From positions 34,825-98,824 of the forward strand of contig CANJDH010000004.1 of assembly GCA_947473125.1 (NCBI GenBank): a DNA stretch of 64,000 nt, read 5' to 3'. This document shows positions 9,301-16,826 of this stretch, one piece after another. The notes beneath the pieces were generated by a model. The model was not told the DNA's origin. It made no database searches and saw only the letters and a program-made list of their open reading frames with translations. Every line of letters begins with the position of its first letter. The first letter of the stretch is position 1. A program made the translations under genes and the position numbers. This DNA comes from Burkholderiales bacterium. Its GTDB lineage: Bacteria > Pseudomonadota > Gammaproteobacteria > Burkholderiales > JAEUOS01.

Positions 9301-9679
9301 GCGCATCATGCCCGGCATGAGCGTGTCGGCCGACCCGGGGCTGATGCGCTTGTTGCTCGACAACCTGCTCGGCAACGCCTTTAAGTATTCGCGCCACGTG
9401 GTGCACGCGGTGATTGAAATCGACGCGTCCCCCGCAGCCCGGGGTGTCGAGATTCGCGTGCGCGACAATGGCGCCGGCTTCGACATGGCCTACGCCGACA
9501 AGCTGTTCCAGCCGTTTCAGCGATTGCACGGCGTGAAGGAATTCGAGGGCACCGGCGTTGGCCTGGCCACGGTGTTTCGCATCGTGGCGCGGCACGGCGG
9601 CACGATTCATGCGCATGGCGAGACTGGCAAAGGCGCCGAATTTCGGATAACCTTGCCCCACGAGGAGCCTGACACATGA
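6383..9679 (+). CDS. multi-PAS sensor histidine kinase (phytochrome-like kinase core)
   Basis: A 1098-aa membrane sensor. Transmembrane segments lie at about residues 13-32 and 235-258, enclosing a periplasmic region of about 200 aa. Four PAS-like units follow, two of them beginning ELSSDW[FY]WE, with PAC ends such as GYRGTGRDITER and a third ending SIAIDVTAVTEA. A coiled coil (ALNAGLERKVVARTADLSAANRELEAF) leads to the HisKA domain with phospho-acceptor His884 in AVSHDLRTPLRGIDGF, then the ATPase N box (LLDNLLGNAFKYS) and GTGVGLATVFRIVARHGG. This kinase type usually pairs with small Rcp1-like regulators, and exactly such a gene overlaps its stop by 4 bp. The ligand is unknown; the cotranscribed exported binding protein is the obvious candidate partner. 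Confidence 0.93.
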   Translation: MFAKSASLRRSLAWRLLVALAIALVVTALGIALASRLIGSSVGRHQLDTAAGHFKARITGMESDWRLQAEAFRSQLLVSRVLEEPDVRLLRARLTAFSTALGGEGTFSHIVLTDAANHIVHSTRTRSAQDLELPAASAQPAWIFGQLDQTLYRSFSLPVTLASGRGHLFLFAPVDNALLGRNVYPDTAVCLLWKGQVVAESPALSAAGDPAPPTTSTRLMNWSDEPAGPQIRIERRIILPLGVWQVLGIAALALLAIGLLVWLSLGRWLARQSRRLTALEQGTADFVAAGGLTEAVLRKLDEAADSRRDEISKLASAARKAMQNTGRQERLLQQEQQRMRDMAELSSDWFWEQDADYRFTFMSESLLAINGTHASSIVGKLRWELPVSAVDDKMWAEHRALLDRREPFRDFEYRFLNDNSEVRWSSVSGKPLFDTDSHFTGYRGTGRDITERMHGAAQLRESESRSRALLELSSDWYWEMDARHRLTRREGAVLSRFGVRAEQDLGKTHWELGYINIDDNQWSAHRALLERHEEFREMLVGRPGADGNLIWARLSGRPRYDDHGAFIGYHGVGRGVTAQVNAERALRDNEAELRLITDSAPASIGYFDRDLVLRFANRTWETVFNRKAADTVGKNFRDFASPATLQKVDAQFEKALGGTTVSYRRINDAPGAMARVLDFSLVPHRDASGNVVGCYSIAIDVTAVTEAQEEVRSLQHLFTSTFQNTSDLMAIYRVESDRLIIEGFNQALWRFYEARYAGIVVSDWAGKPINQFLREIVGLTSAETDARLASFWKCVRTAEMVRYQTDLPTPTGTHRRDSLLVPIADTTGRVTHVFYRAADITELARKEEELQALNAGLERKVVARTADLSAANRELEAFAYAVSHDLRTPLRGIDGFSKLLVDELGPSLAPSGASHLQRIRLGIQRMGDLIDDLLRLSRVTRGPLKRSPVDLSALAAEVGAELARQAPGRDVDWRIMPGMSVSADPGLMRLLLDNLLGNAFKYSRHVVHAVIEIDASPAARGVEIRVRDNGAGFDMAYADKLFQPFQRLHGVKEFEGTGVGLATVFRIVARHGGTIHAHGETGKGAEFRITLPHEEPDT

Positions 9680-10113
9680 CGCAGGGTACGATTTTGCTGG
9701 TGGAAGACAACGAAGACGACGCCACGCTCACCGTGCTCGCCTTCAAGCGTGCCAACCTGCTCAACAAGGTGGTGGTCGCCGACGACGGCGCCAAGGCGCT
9801 TGATTACCTGTTTGGCGACAATGCCTTTGCCGGCACCGGCGAGCCGATGCCGATTCTGATGATCCTCGACCTCAACCTGCCGAAGGTCTCGGGGCTCGAT
9901 GTGCTCAAGCGGGTGCGCTCTGAAGAGCGCACCAAATACATGCCGGTGGTGGTGCTCACGACCTCGATCGAAGAGGAAGACGTGATCAACAGCTACGCGC
10001 GCGGCGCCAACGCCTATGTGCGCAAGCCGGTGGAGTTCGAGAATTTCCTTGATGCCGCCTCCAAGCTCGGCATGTTCTGGCTGCTAACCAACGTCCAGCC
10101 GCCGATCACCTGA
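9676..10113 (+). CDS. Rcp1-like single-domain response regulator
   Basis: A 145-aa stand-alone receiver domain without an output domain. The acidic pair is in LLVEDNEDD, the phospho-acceptor is Asp65 in MILDLNLPKVSGLDV, the switch Thr is in VVVLTTSIEEED, and the invariant Lys is in AYVRKPVEFENF. This is the Rcp1 type associated with bacteriophytochrome-like kinases. The ATGA overlap with the upstream kinase gene (9676-9679) indicates translational coupling and a cognate pair. The output must run through protein-protein contact or a phosphorelay. Confidence 0.95.
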   Translation: MTQGTILLVEDNEDDATLTVLAFKRANLLNKVVVADDGAKALDYLFGDNAFAGTGEPMPILMILDLNLPKVSGLDVLKRVRSEERTKYMPVVVLTTSIEEEDVINSYARGANAYVRKPVEFENFLDAASKLGMFWLLTNVQPPIT

Positions 10114-10124
10114 CCCGCCAGAAC

Positions 10125-10179
10125 CCGCTCCAGGAGCGGATGTTGGCGGCACCCCACTGAAGAACCGCTCCTGGAGCGG
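10125..10179. repeat. paired REP-like palindromes CCGCTCC-N-GGAGCGG
   Basis: Two perfect 7-1-7 palindromes lie 40 bp apart: CCGCTCCAGGAGCGG at 10125-10139 and CCGCTCCTGGAGCGG at 10165-10179. They directly follow the response regulator stop. Either could form a hairpin in RNA, but neither is followed by a T run, so a REP/BIME-type element is more likely than an intrinsic terminator. Related GGAGCGG(G/A)TTTC-type motifs recur between other genes in the window. Confidence 0.6.
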
Positions 10180-10223
10180 ATTTCATGGCAAGAGCCATGC
10201 AAAATCCTTTGTCGGCCGCTTGG

Positions 10224-10252
10224 TTGACGTTAACGTAAACGTCAAGTAGGCT
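10224..10252 (+). promoter_or_regulatory. promoter with LiuR-like MerR-family operator upstream of icmF
   Basis: TTGACGTTAACGTAAACGTC continues as AA to give a near-perfect 22-bp palindrome (10224-10245, two mismatches). It matches my memory of the ACGTTAACGT-type boxes of LiuR/MerR regulators of branched-chain acyl-CoA catabolism. The left end TTGACG can serve as a -35 box, with TAGGCT (10247-10252) as -10 at 17-bp spacing, so the operator fills the spacer as MerR proteins prefer. The gene downstream is icmF, which fits the regulon logic. No merR gene lies in the window. The palindrome is seen; the regulator is inferred. Confidence 0.6.
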
Positions 10253-10404
10253 TCGTCCTCCGGAGCACAGCACTAATGGCGTCCCGGCGCGCCGTAGGTG
10301 CCTGGAGCGCACGGCATACAATCTTTGCCCGACCCGTTTTCAGAATACCGGCGCCGCTGATCACGCCGGACGATGCAACACTACGCAAGACCACGAGGCG
10401 TGCC

Positions 10405-13400
10405 ATGACCGACCTTTCTGTGCAAAAACAGCTTGAAAGCCCGCGCCTCAAGAACAAGGTGCGCTTTGTTACCGCTGCCTCCCTGTTCGACGGCCACGAC
10501 GCCTCGATCAACATCATGCGCCGCATCCTGCAGGCACAAGGCGCCGAAGTCATCCACCTCGGGCACAACCGCTCGGTCGACGAAGTGGTCACGGCGGCCC
10601 TGCAGGAAGACGCGCAGGGCATCGCGATGTCGAGCTACCAGGGCGGGCACGTCGAGTATTTCAAATACATGGTGGATCTGCTCAAGGAGCGCGGCGGCGC
10701 TCACATCAAGATTTTTGCGGGCGGCGGCGGCGTGATCGTGCCCGACGAGATCCGCGACCTGCATGCCTACGGCGTCACGCGCATCTACTCGCCGGAAGAC
10801 GGCCAGAAACTCGGCCTGGTCGGCATGATCTGGGACATGCTCGAACGTTGCGATGTCGATCTGTCCAGCTACGCGCCCAAGACGCTTGATGCGTTGCGCG
10901 GCCCGGCCCAGCCGCAGCGCCGCGCACTGGCGCAATGGATCACGGCCATCGAAAACGGCAAGGCCGATGCCAACTTGCACAAAGCGATGCTCGACGTTGC
11001 CGCCAAGACCCGGACACCGACGCTCGGCATTACCGGCACCGGCGGTGCCGGCAAGAGTTCGCTCACCGATGAATTGATTCGCCGGTTTCGGCTTGACCAG
11101 GGCGATGGCCTGCAGATCGCCGTAATCTCGATCGACCCGTCGCGGCGCAAATCGGGCGGCGCCCTGCTCGGCGACCGGATTCGCATGAATGCGATCAACT
11201 CAGTTGGCAACCGCGCGAACATCTTCATGCGCTCGCTGGCCACGCGCGAAGCCGGCAGCGAAATCTCCAAGGCGTTGCCCGACGTGATTTCGGCCTGCAA
11301 GGTCGCAGGGTTTGACCTGATCATCGTGGAAACCTCGGGCATCGGCCAGGGCGATGCCGCGATCGTGCCGCTGGTCGACGCCAGCCTGTATGTGATGACG
11401 CCGGAGTTCGGCGCCGCCTCGCAGTTGGAAAAAATCGACATGCTCGACTTTGCCGATTTTGTGGCGATCAACAAGTTCGACCGCAAGGGCGCACCCGACG
11501 CGCTGCGCGACGTGCGCAAGCAATACCAGCGCAACCGTGAAGCCTGGAGCGTTGCCTCCGAAGACATGCCGGTCTACGGCACCATGGCGAGCCGCTTCAA
11601 TGACGATGGCGTGACCGCCCTCTACCAGGGTCTATGCCCGAAGCTCACGGAGCTGGGCCTGACTCTCAAGCAAAGCCGGCTCCCCAAGGTGAAAGTGAAG
11701 TCGTCCAGCAACCAGACGCCGATCGTGCCGCCGGCCAAGGTGCGTTACCTGTCGGAAATTGCCGACACAGTGCGTGGTTATCACGCGCAGGCAAAAGCAC
11801 AAGTGGCACTGGCGCGCGAGGCGCAGCAGTTGCGCGCCTCCAAGGCAATCGCCTCAAAAGGCGCTTCCACCAACGGTTTCAACGATGCCTCTCTGGCAGG
11901 ATTGGAGCACCTCGCTGCCGAGCGCGAAGCACGCCTCACACCCGAAGCCAGGCAACTCCTTGCCCAATGGCCCGAAATGCAGAGAGCCTACGCAGGCGAT
12001 GAATATGTCGTGAAGATTCGCGACAAGGAAATCCGCACCGACCTCACCACCACCTCGCTTTCGGGCACCAAGGTACGCAAGGTGGCCCTGCCGCGTTTTG
12101 AAGACCACGGCGAGCAACTGCGCTGGCTGCTGCTCGAAAACGTGCCGGGCTCCTTCCCCTACACCGCCGGCGTGTTCGCCTTCAAGCGCGAGAACGAAGA
12201 CCCGACGCGCATGTTCGCCGGCGAGGGTGACCCGTTCCGCACCAACAAGCGCTTCCATCATGTCTCCGAAGGCATGGCGGCCAAGCGCCTCTCGACCGCG
12301 TTCGACTCGGTCACGCTGTACGGCAACGACCCGAACCTGCGCCCGGACATTTACGGCAAGGTCGGCAATTCAGGCGTCTCGATCGCTACGCTCGACGACA
12401 TGAAGGTGCTGTACGGCGGCTTTGATTTGACCAGCCCCAACACCAGTGTCTCGATGACGATCAACGGCCCGGCGCCGACCATCCTCGCGTTCTTCATGAA
12501 CACCGCAATCGACCAGAACCTTGACAAGTTCAAGATGGATAACGACCGTGATCCCACTGCCGATGAAGCTGCGAAGATTCGCGCCTGGGTGCTGGAAAAC
12601 GTGCGCGGCACGGTGCAGGCCGACATCCTCAAAGAAGACCAGGGCCAGAACACCTGCATTTTCTCGACCGAGTTTTCGCTCAAGGTGATGGGCGACATCG
12701 CCGAGTACTTTGTCCACCACAAGGTACGCAACTTCTACTCGGTATCGATCAGCGGATACCACATCGCCGAAGCTGGCGCCAACCCGATCTCGCAGCTCGC
12801 GCTGACGTTGTCGAACGGCTTCACCTTCGTCGAAGCCTACCTTGCGCGCGGCATGCACATCGATGACTTCGCCGCCAACCTGTCGTTTTTCTTCTCCTAC
12901 GGCATGGACCCGGAGTATGCGGTGATCGGCCGCGTGGCGCGGCGCATCTGGGCCACCACCATCAAGAACAAGTACGGCGGCAACGAACGCAGCCAGAAAC
13001 TCAAGTTTCATTCACAGACTTCCGGCCGTTCGCTGCACGCACAGGAAATTGCCTTCAACGACATCCGCACCACCCTGCAGGCGCTGATCTCGACCTACGA
13101 CAACACCAACTCGCTGCACACCAACGCCTACGACGAAGCGATCACCACGCCGACCGAAGAATCGGTGCGCCGCGCGATGGCGATCCAGCTGATCATCAAC
13201 CGCGAATGGGGCATCGGCAAGAACGAAAACCCGAACCAGGGCTCGTTCATCATCGAAGAGCTGACCGACCTGGTCGAAGAAGCCGTGCTCAAGGAATTCG
13301 AAGCCATCAGCGACCGCGGTGGCGTGCTCGGTGCGATGGAGACCGGCTTTCAGCGCGGCCAGATCCAGGAACAATCGATGTACTACGAGCACAAGAAGCA

Positions 13401-13704
13401 CGATGGCTCGTACCCGATCATCGGCGTCAACACCTTCCGCAACCCGCACGATTCGGGCATGCCGCAGGCGATTGAACTGATCCGCTCGACCGAGGAGGAA
13501 AAGCAGTCGCAGCTACAACGACTGGCCGATTTTCATGCCCGTAACAAAGACCAAGCCCCGAAGCAACTGCAACGCCTGCAGCAGGCGGTGATCGACAACC
13601 AGAACGTGTTCGACGTGCTGATGGATGCGGCGCGCGTCTGCTCGCTGGGGCAGATCACCAACGCCCTGTTTGAAGTGGGCGGGCAATACCGGCGCAGCAT
13701 GTAG
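10405..13704 (+). CDS. icmF: fused isobutyryl-CoA mutase (IcmF)
   Basis: A 1099-aa adenosylcobalamin enzyme that interconverts isobutyryl-CoA and n-butyryl-CoA and carries its own G-protein chaperone. Domains in order: N-terminal B12-binding domain with [12 protein letters not shown] (axial ligand His31), [11 protein letters not shown] and IFAGGGGVI; a MeaB/MeaI-type GTPase at about residues 205-430 with [12 protein letters not shown] and [12 protein letters not shown] and NKFD; a helical linker; then the substrate-binding TIM barrel from about residue 555 with [20 protein letters not shown] and [13 protein letters not shown]. This domain order is diagnostic for IcmF. ATG 10405 begins the usual MTDLS start after GAGG; the track start 10276 adds unrelated sequence. 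It appears monocistronic behind a LiuR-like operator. Confidence 0.96.
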   Translation: MTDLSVQKQLESPRLKNKVRFVTAASLFDGHDASINIMRRILQAQGAEVIHLGHNRSVDEVVTAALQEDAQGIAMSSYQGGHVEYFKYMVDLLKERGGAHIKIFAGGGGVIVPDEIRDLHAYGVTRIYSPEDGQKLGLVGMIWDMLERCDVDLSSYAPKTLDALRGPAQPQRRALAQWITAIENGKADANLHKAMLDVAAKTRTPTLGITGTGGAGKSSLTDELIRRFRLDQGDGLQIAVISIDPSRRKSGGALLGDRIRMNAINSVGNRANIFMRSLATREAGSEISKALPDVISACKVAGFDLIIVETSGIGQGDAAIVPLVDASLYVMTPEFGAASQLEKIDMLDFADFVAINKFDRKGAPDALRDVRKQYQRNREAWSVASEDMPVYGTMASRFNDDGVTALYQGLCPKLTELGLTLKQSRLPKVKVKSSSNQTPIVPPAKVRYLSEIADTVRGYHAQAKAQVALAREAQQLRASKAIASKGASTNGFNDASLAGLEHLAAEREARLTPEARQLLAQWPEMQRAYAGDEYVVKIRDKEIRTDLTTTSLSGTKVRKVALPRFEDHGEQLRWLLLENVPGSFPYTAGVFAFKRENEDPTRMFAGEGDPFRTNKRFHHVSEGMAAKRLSTAFDSVTLYGNDPNLRPDIYGKVGNSGVSIATLDDMKVLYGGFDLTSPNTSVSMTINGPAPTILAFFMNTAIDQNLDKFKMDNDRDPTADEAAKIRAWVLENVRGTVQADILKEDQGQNTCIFSTEFSLKVMGDIAEYFVHHKVRNFYSVSISGYHIAEAGANPISQLALTLSNGFTFVEAYLARGMHIDDFAANLSFFFSYGMDPEYAVIGRVARRIWATTIKNKYGGNERSQKLKFHSQTSGRSLHAQEIAFNDIRTTLQALISTYDNTNSLHTNAYDEAITTPTEESVRRAMAIQLIINREWGIGKNENPNQGSFIIEELTDLVEEAVLKEFEAISDRGGVLGAMETGFQRGQIQEQSMYYEHKKHDGSYPIIGVNTFRNPHDSGMPQAIELIRSTEEEKQSQLQRLADFHARNKDQAPKQLQRLQQAVIDNQNVFDVLMDAARVCSLGQITNALFEVGGQYRRSM

Positions 13705-13819
13705 GATGGATCGCCCCATCTACCTACACGTCACCACGGACAGGTCGAGGAGATGTCGGCTGAGCGTCGTGATAACATAAACCCGTGCTACACAGGTTTT
13801 GTGTTTCGGGAGACATCAA

Positions 13820-14050
13820 ATGGCTAATCTGACAATCGCGGTTCCCGACGAAGTGCTCAAGCAAGCGCGTCAGCGTGCCGTGGGGCAAGGCACATCGGTC
13901 AACGCTGTGCTGCGCAATTACCTCGGCCAGTACGCCGGTGTCGAGTTGAAACTGGTGCGCGCGGCGGAGCAGGTGCTGGCGATTTCCGACAAAACCCACT
14001 CCGCCCGGGGACGCAAACGCTGGACCCGTGACGACCTATACCAGCGATGA
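13820..14050 (+). CDS. vapB: VapB-like antitoxin
   Basis: A 76-aa small protein starting at ATG 13820 after CGGGAGA. Its N-terminus, MANLTIAVPDEVLKQARQRAVGQGTSVNAVLRNYL, has the pattern of a ribbon-helix-helix DNA-binding domain, and the basic C-terminus (ARGRKRWTRDDLYQR) would wrap the toxin. The stop overlaps the PIN-domain toxin start by 4 bp, the usual antitoxin-first arrangement. Such antitoxins neutralise the toxin and repress their own promoter. Confidence 0.87.
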   Translation: MANLTIAVPDEVLKQARQRAVGQGTSVNAVLRNYLGQYAGVELKLVRAAEQVLAISDKTHSARGRKRWTRDDLYQR

Positions 14051-14466
14051 AATTTTTCTTCGATACCAACGTACTGGTCTATGTTTTTGACAGGAAGGCA
14101 CCGCAAAAGCGCGACCTGGCGCGCGCGCTGCTGATGCGGCATGCGGGTGACGGCGACATTCTCTTGAGCACCCAGGTGCTGCAGGAGTTTTATGTGACCG
14201 TGACGCGCAAGTTGACGCCGCCGCTTTCTCTGGATGACGCGGAGCGCACCGTCGCGAGCTATACGGAATTTCCAACCGTGCACATCGACAACCGGCTGAT
14301 CCTCGCCGCCATCGGCCGCAGTCAGGCGAGCAAGCTTTCGTTTTGGGATGGCCTGATCGTCCAAGCTGCACTGGCGGGCGGCGCCAGCGTGCTGTATTCG
14401 GAAGACCTGCAACACGGGCAGATATTTGACGGGCTGGCCGTTACCAATCCGTTCAAGACTCCCTGA
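14047..14466 (+). CDS. vapC: VapC-like PIN-domain ribonuclease toxin
   Basis: A 139-aa PIN-domain protein. Candidate metal-binding acidic residues are Asp6 in FFFDTNVLVY, the Glu in TQVLQEFYVTVTR, the Asp in LSFWDGLIVQAA and the acidic pair in LYSEDLQHG. VapC toxins are Mg-dependent endoribonucleases, often cutting tRNA or rRNA. It is translationally coupled to the antitoxin by an ATGA overlap. The frame beyond its stop continues into a decayed metallo-hydrolase tail, which suggests the cassette replaced older coding sequence. Confidence 0.92.
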   Translation: MKFFFDTNVLVYVFDRKAPQKRDLARALLMRHAGDGDILLSTQVLQEFYVTVTRKLTPPLSLDDAERTVASYTEFPTVHIDNRLILAAIGRSQASKLSFWDGLIVQAALAGGASVLYSEDLQHGQIFDGLAVTNPFKTP

Positions 14467-14586
14467 CGCGCCGCGGCTGCCAAGCAGGGTTACCTGGTCG
14501 GGATTGCGCATCTGTCCTTCCCCGGCATCGGGCGGCTGCGGGCGGCGGGCGCAGGCTATACGTGGGTGCCGGTGAATTATTCGTGA
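14467..14586 (+). pseudogene. C-terminal remnant of an MBL-fold metallo-hydrolase
   Basis: Directly after the vapC stop and in the same frame, the sequence reads AAKQGYLVGIAHLSFPGIG, then LRAAGAGYTWVPVNYS and a stop at 14584-14586. The AHLSFPGIG and YTWVPVNY pattern is typical of the C-terminus of secreted or Tat-exported MBL-fold hydrolases. No start or upstream domain exists, so this is a 3' fragment. It is followed by a tandem duplication of TGAATTATTCG. This is recognised by eye and not searched. Confidence 0.6.
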
Positions 14587-14639
14587 ATTATTCGGCGCTG
14601 AAGCAGGCGCCAACTTGTAGAGGGTAAACGGCCTGAGAG

Positions 14640-14665
14640 GCGCTCTGGGAGCGGTTCTTCGGCCT
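14640..14665. repeat. REP-like motif (GCGCTCTGGGAGCGGTTCTTC)
   Basis: GCGCTCTGGGAGCGG followed by TTCTTCGGCC resembles the CCGCTCC-N-GGAGCGG palindromes near 10.1 kb, with mismatches in the left arm. It lies between the metallo-hydrolase remnant and the A/T-rich fic promoter region. Confidence 0.4.
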
Positions 14666-14732
14666 ATCGCGCGAACCCTTTTGGGATATTTCTCAATACA
14701 GAATATTTGAATAATAGTACGCAATAAATGTC

Positions 14733-14759
14733 GCAATATTGCAACAATTCATTGTTGCA
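14733..14759. promoter_or_regulatory. tandem palindromes in A/T-rich fic upstream region
   Basis: A perfect 10-bp palindrome GCAATATTGC (14733-14742) overlaps a second one, TGCAACAAT-TC-ATTGTTGCA (14740-14759, 9-bp arms). They sit 20 to 45 bp before the Fic start, in sequence strikingly A/T-rich for this genome, so they look like binding sites for a repressor, perhaps the winged-helix-like C-terminus of the Fic protein itself (inference). Confidence 0.5.
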
Positions 14760-14778
14760 TCAATAGCTTATATGGTTC

Positions 14779-15993
14779 ATGATGTTAGCAATCATGAACG
14801 CAAAATATAACGCGCCCTACCAATTTGAGCCTTTGCTGCCGGCCGAGGCACTGCAAGAGCCTCTTTTAGCCAAGGCGCACGACCTTACTCGCGCGGCAAC
14901 GCGGCTTGCAGGCCAGTCGGCACCGGTTGAATTGCGCGCCCTGCTGCGCGGAATGAACTCGTATTACACCAACCGCATCGAGGGGCAGCACACACGCCCT
15001 TCGGAAATCGAGCAGGCGCTGCGCAAGGATTTTTCCGCCAACCTCGATCTGGCCAAGCGGCAGCGCCTGGCCGTCGCACACATTGACACCGAAGCTGCGG
15101 TGGAGCAACGCTATCAGGGTATTGACGGTGCGCACCGCCTCTACAGCCCCGAAGCGATAGGCGATTTGCACCGTGAGCTTTTCGCCCGGCTCCCCGCCCC
15201 GGATCTGGCCACGGCGGAAGGCGGCGCGCTGACGCCCGGCGTTTTGCGCAAGCGCGACGTCACGGTGGGCAAGCATGTGGCGCCGGTGCGCGCCAGCGTG
15301 CCGGCGTTCCTGCAAAGCTGGGCGGCTTTCTACGGCAACGTACGTCGCGGCGAAGCGGCGGTACTGGCGTTGGCGGCGGCACACCAGCGCCTCGGTTGGA
15401 TACACCCATTTACCGACGGCAACGGGCGCGTGATGCGCCTGCACACCCACGCCGTGCTGACGGGACTAGGTTACACCGGTGGCCTGTGGTCGCCGCTGCG
15501 CGGTTTTGCACGTTCCACCGACCGCTATTTCGCATTGCTGGCCGATGCCGACGCGCCACGGCAAGGCGACCTTGACGGACGCGGCAATCTTTCCGAAAAG
15601 GCGCTGGCGGCCTGGATCGATTACGTGCTCGACGTGTGCCTCGATCAGGTGCAATTCATGGGCGGCATGCTCAACCTCTCCACCATGGAGCATCGCATTG
15701 CTGCATGCCTTGCTTTCGAAGAGCACACCTTGAAATCGGGCGTGCGCGGCGAAATGCTCAGACCCCTGCATTACCTGTTCGTCACCGGCGGTGAACTCGA
15801 TCGCGGGGCATTCAAGGCGATGACTGGTTTGGGCGAGCGCACTGCCATCAACGCGCTTTCCGCGTTGCTGGTGCGCGGATTGATTCGGTCCGACACGCCC
15901 CAAGGAAAGGTGCGGTTTGCATTTCCACACCATGCGCTGCGTTTTTACTTTCCGGCGCTTTGGCCGGAAGCAGAAGCGGAGGCAGGGGCGTAA
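14779..15993 (+). CDS. Fic family protein with N-terminal autoinhibitory motif
   Basis: A Fic-domain protein of 404 aa, predicted to transfer AMP (or another phosphate-containing group) to protein hydroxyls. The catalytic motif HPFTDGNGR is complete, with His209 counted from ATG 14779. An N-terminal inhibitory helix motif, TNRIEG with Glu68, fits the class II [S/T]xxxE[G/N] pattern, so the enzyme should be self-restrained. The C-terminal 100 residues (GGELDRGAFKAMTGLGERTAINALSALLVRGLI) look like a winged helix, as in Fic proteins that bind DNA. ATG 14779, its neighbour ATG 14782 or ATG 14794 could be used; no strong ribosome site decides. Palindromes directly upstream suggest autoregulation. 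It lies beside vapBC and other toxin-type debris. Confidence 0.92.
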   Translation: MMLAIMNAKYNAPYQFEPLLPAEALQEPLLAKAHDLTRAATRLAGQSAPVELRALLRGMNSYYTNRIEGQHTRPSEIEQALRKDFSANLDLAKRQRLAVAHIDTEAAVEQRYQGIDGAHRLYSPEAIGDLHRELFARLPAPDLATAEGGALTPGVLRKRDVTVGKHVAPVRASVPAFLQSWAAFYGNVRRGEAAVLALAAAHQRLGWIHPFTDGNGRVMRLHTHAVLTGLGYTGGLWSPLRGFARSTDRYFALLADADAPRQGDLDGRGNLSEKALAAWIDYVLDVCLDQVQFMGGMLNLSTMEHRIAACLAFEEHTLKSGVRGEMLRPLHYLFVTGGELDRGAFKAMTGLGERTAINALSALLVRGLIRSDTPQGKVRFAFPHHALRFYFPALWPEAEAEAGA

Positions 15994-16168
15994 CCGGGGG
16001 GCGTAACATCAGGTGTCCCGTCCAACGGAGAAGCGAGCAGGCTCATGAGCGCGCCGCGCGATTTTGCAGAGCGAAATGTTGACTTTGTCGCCACCAGCAG
16101 ACATCGACCGGCGCAGCAGGTAAGGCCGCCTCCCTTGGAGTCTTGCACTACACCCCCCAAATCCTTTC

Positions 16169-16504
16169 ATGCGACAAATCGGCACCCGAGCCGAGAGCCA
16201 ACCCAGCCGGCTTCCCACTGCGGCAGCGCTGCGTCTGGGCGCGATTCATCAGAAGACCGGCGGCGCGCTTGCTGCACTCGCAACCACCGGTGTGGCCAAA
16301 GGCATCTACCGCTTTCGCTCCTACGAGGAAAAAAACCGTCACAAACCCGATGGGCCGCCTGGCCGGTTCAGGTGGCGCGAGCAGATGACGCACCGACTCG
16401 ATCAGGCCGGAGATGGCCGGTGCCCTTCAAACCGCCTCTCAAACTTGAGGTCGCAAATTGCGACCTCAAATTGGCAAACTCGGCATCATTTAACTGAAAC
16501 ATGA
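16169..16504 (+). CDS. small uncharacterised protein, copy 1 of a related pair (possibly decayed)
   Basis: The ORF starts MRQIGTRAESQ and contains GVAKGIYRFRSYEEKNRH, a pattern shared with the ORF at 16557 (GHVKGVYRFKTHEEMNRH). Only the first 60 residues or so match; the rest reads through sequence that on the other strand encodes an ORF6N-like fragment, so the C-terminus is probably not genuine. The DNA before both starts is also similar (TCTTGCA and ATGCGACAAATCGGCAC). I recall similar small proteins beside nucleotidyltransferase-type toxins, but no partner is present. Function unknown. Confidence 0.4.
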   Translation: MRQIGTRAESQPSRLPTAAALRLGAIHQKTGGALAALATTGVAKGIYRFRSYEEKNRHKPDGPPGRFRWREQMTHRLDQAGDGRCPSNRLSNLRSQIATSNWQTRHHLTET

Positions 16505-16538
16505 AATCGGCCCGAAAGCGCGTCAGGTCTTGCAGAAC
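16431..16538 (-). pseudogene. ORF6N-domain protein remnant
   Basis: On the minus strand one frame reads RFRADFMFQLNDAEFANLRS followed by QFATSSLRGG. The RFPxDFMFQL and LRSQxATS motifs are hallmarks of the ORF6N (KilA-N-associated) domain of phage-type proteins. Both flanks lose the domain, so it is a fragment of about 36 codons. The perfect 12-bp inverted repeat TTGAGGTCGCAA-A-TTGCGACCTCAA (16445-16469) lies inside this fragment and may just be a by-product of the LRSQFATS codons. This supports phage-derived debris between the Fic and PhyH genes. Confidence 0.55.
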
Positions 16539-16556
16539 ACGCCGCATAATCCGGTC

Positions 16557-16802
16557 ATGCGACAAATCGGCACTCGAATCCTTAGTCAAGCCGAGCAACG
16601 AAAAAATGCGGAGGCGCTGCGCTCGGCTACATTACAGTTTCCCGCCGCGCAATTCTTGCCGGGGCTACCCGCCACTGGTCACGTCAAGGGAGTTTACCGG
16701 TTCAAAACGCATGAAGAGATGAACCGCCACGACGAGGAGGCGCGGGCGCGCGCCATTGCTGCATACGCCCTCGACACCGCGCAACCCACCGGACAAGACT
16801 GA
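16557..16802 (+). CDS. small uncharacterised protein, copy 2 of a related pair
   Basis: An 81-aa ORF from ATG 16557: MRQIGTRILSQAEQRKNAEA, then a middle segment and GHVKGVYRFKTHEEMNRHDE with an acidic, Ala-rich tail. It is the better preserved of two related ORFs 390 bp apart and has coding-like composition. The layout (MR-IGTR, then a Lys-Gly-[IV]-[YF]-R-F motif, then EE-NRH) resembles small proteins I associate with antitoxin roles beside nucleotidyltransferases. No partner toxin follows; the next gene is a PhyH oxygenase 24 bp downstream. I would not assign a function. Confidence 0.5.
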   Translation: MRQIGTRILSQAEQRKNAEALRSATLQFPAAQFLPGLPATGHVKGVYRFKTHEEMNRHDEEARARAIAAYALDTAQPTGQD

Positions 16803-16826
16803 CCGGCACTATCGGGGAGCCGTTCT

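Noticed and set aside
16009-16218. Short minus-strand ORFs between fic and the small-protein pair
   Set aside because: No start signal, no recognisable motif and different frames equally open; treated as non-coding debris.
16445-16469. Perfect 12-bp inverted repeat TTGAGGTCGCAA-A-TTGCGACCTCAA as an operator
   Set aside because: It falls within the codons for NLRSQFATSS of the ORF6N remnant, and could arise from coding sequence; binding function is unsupported.
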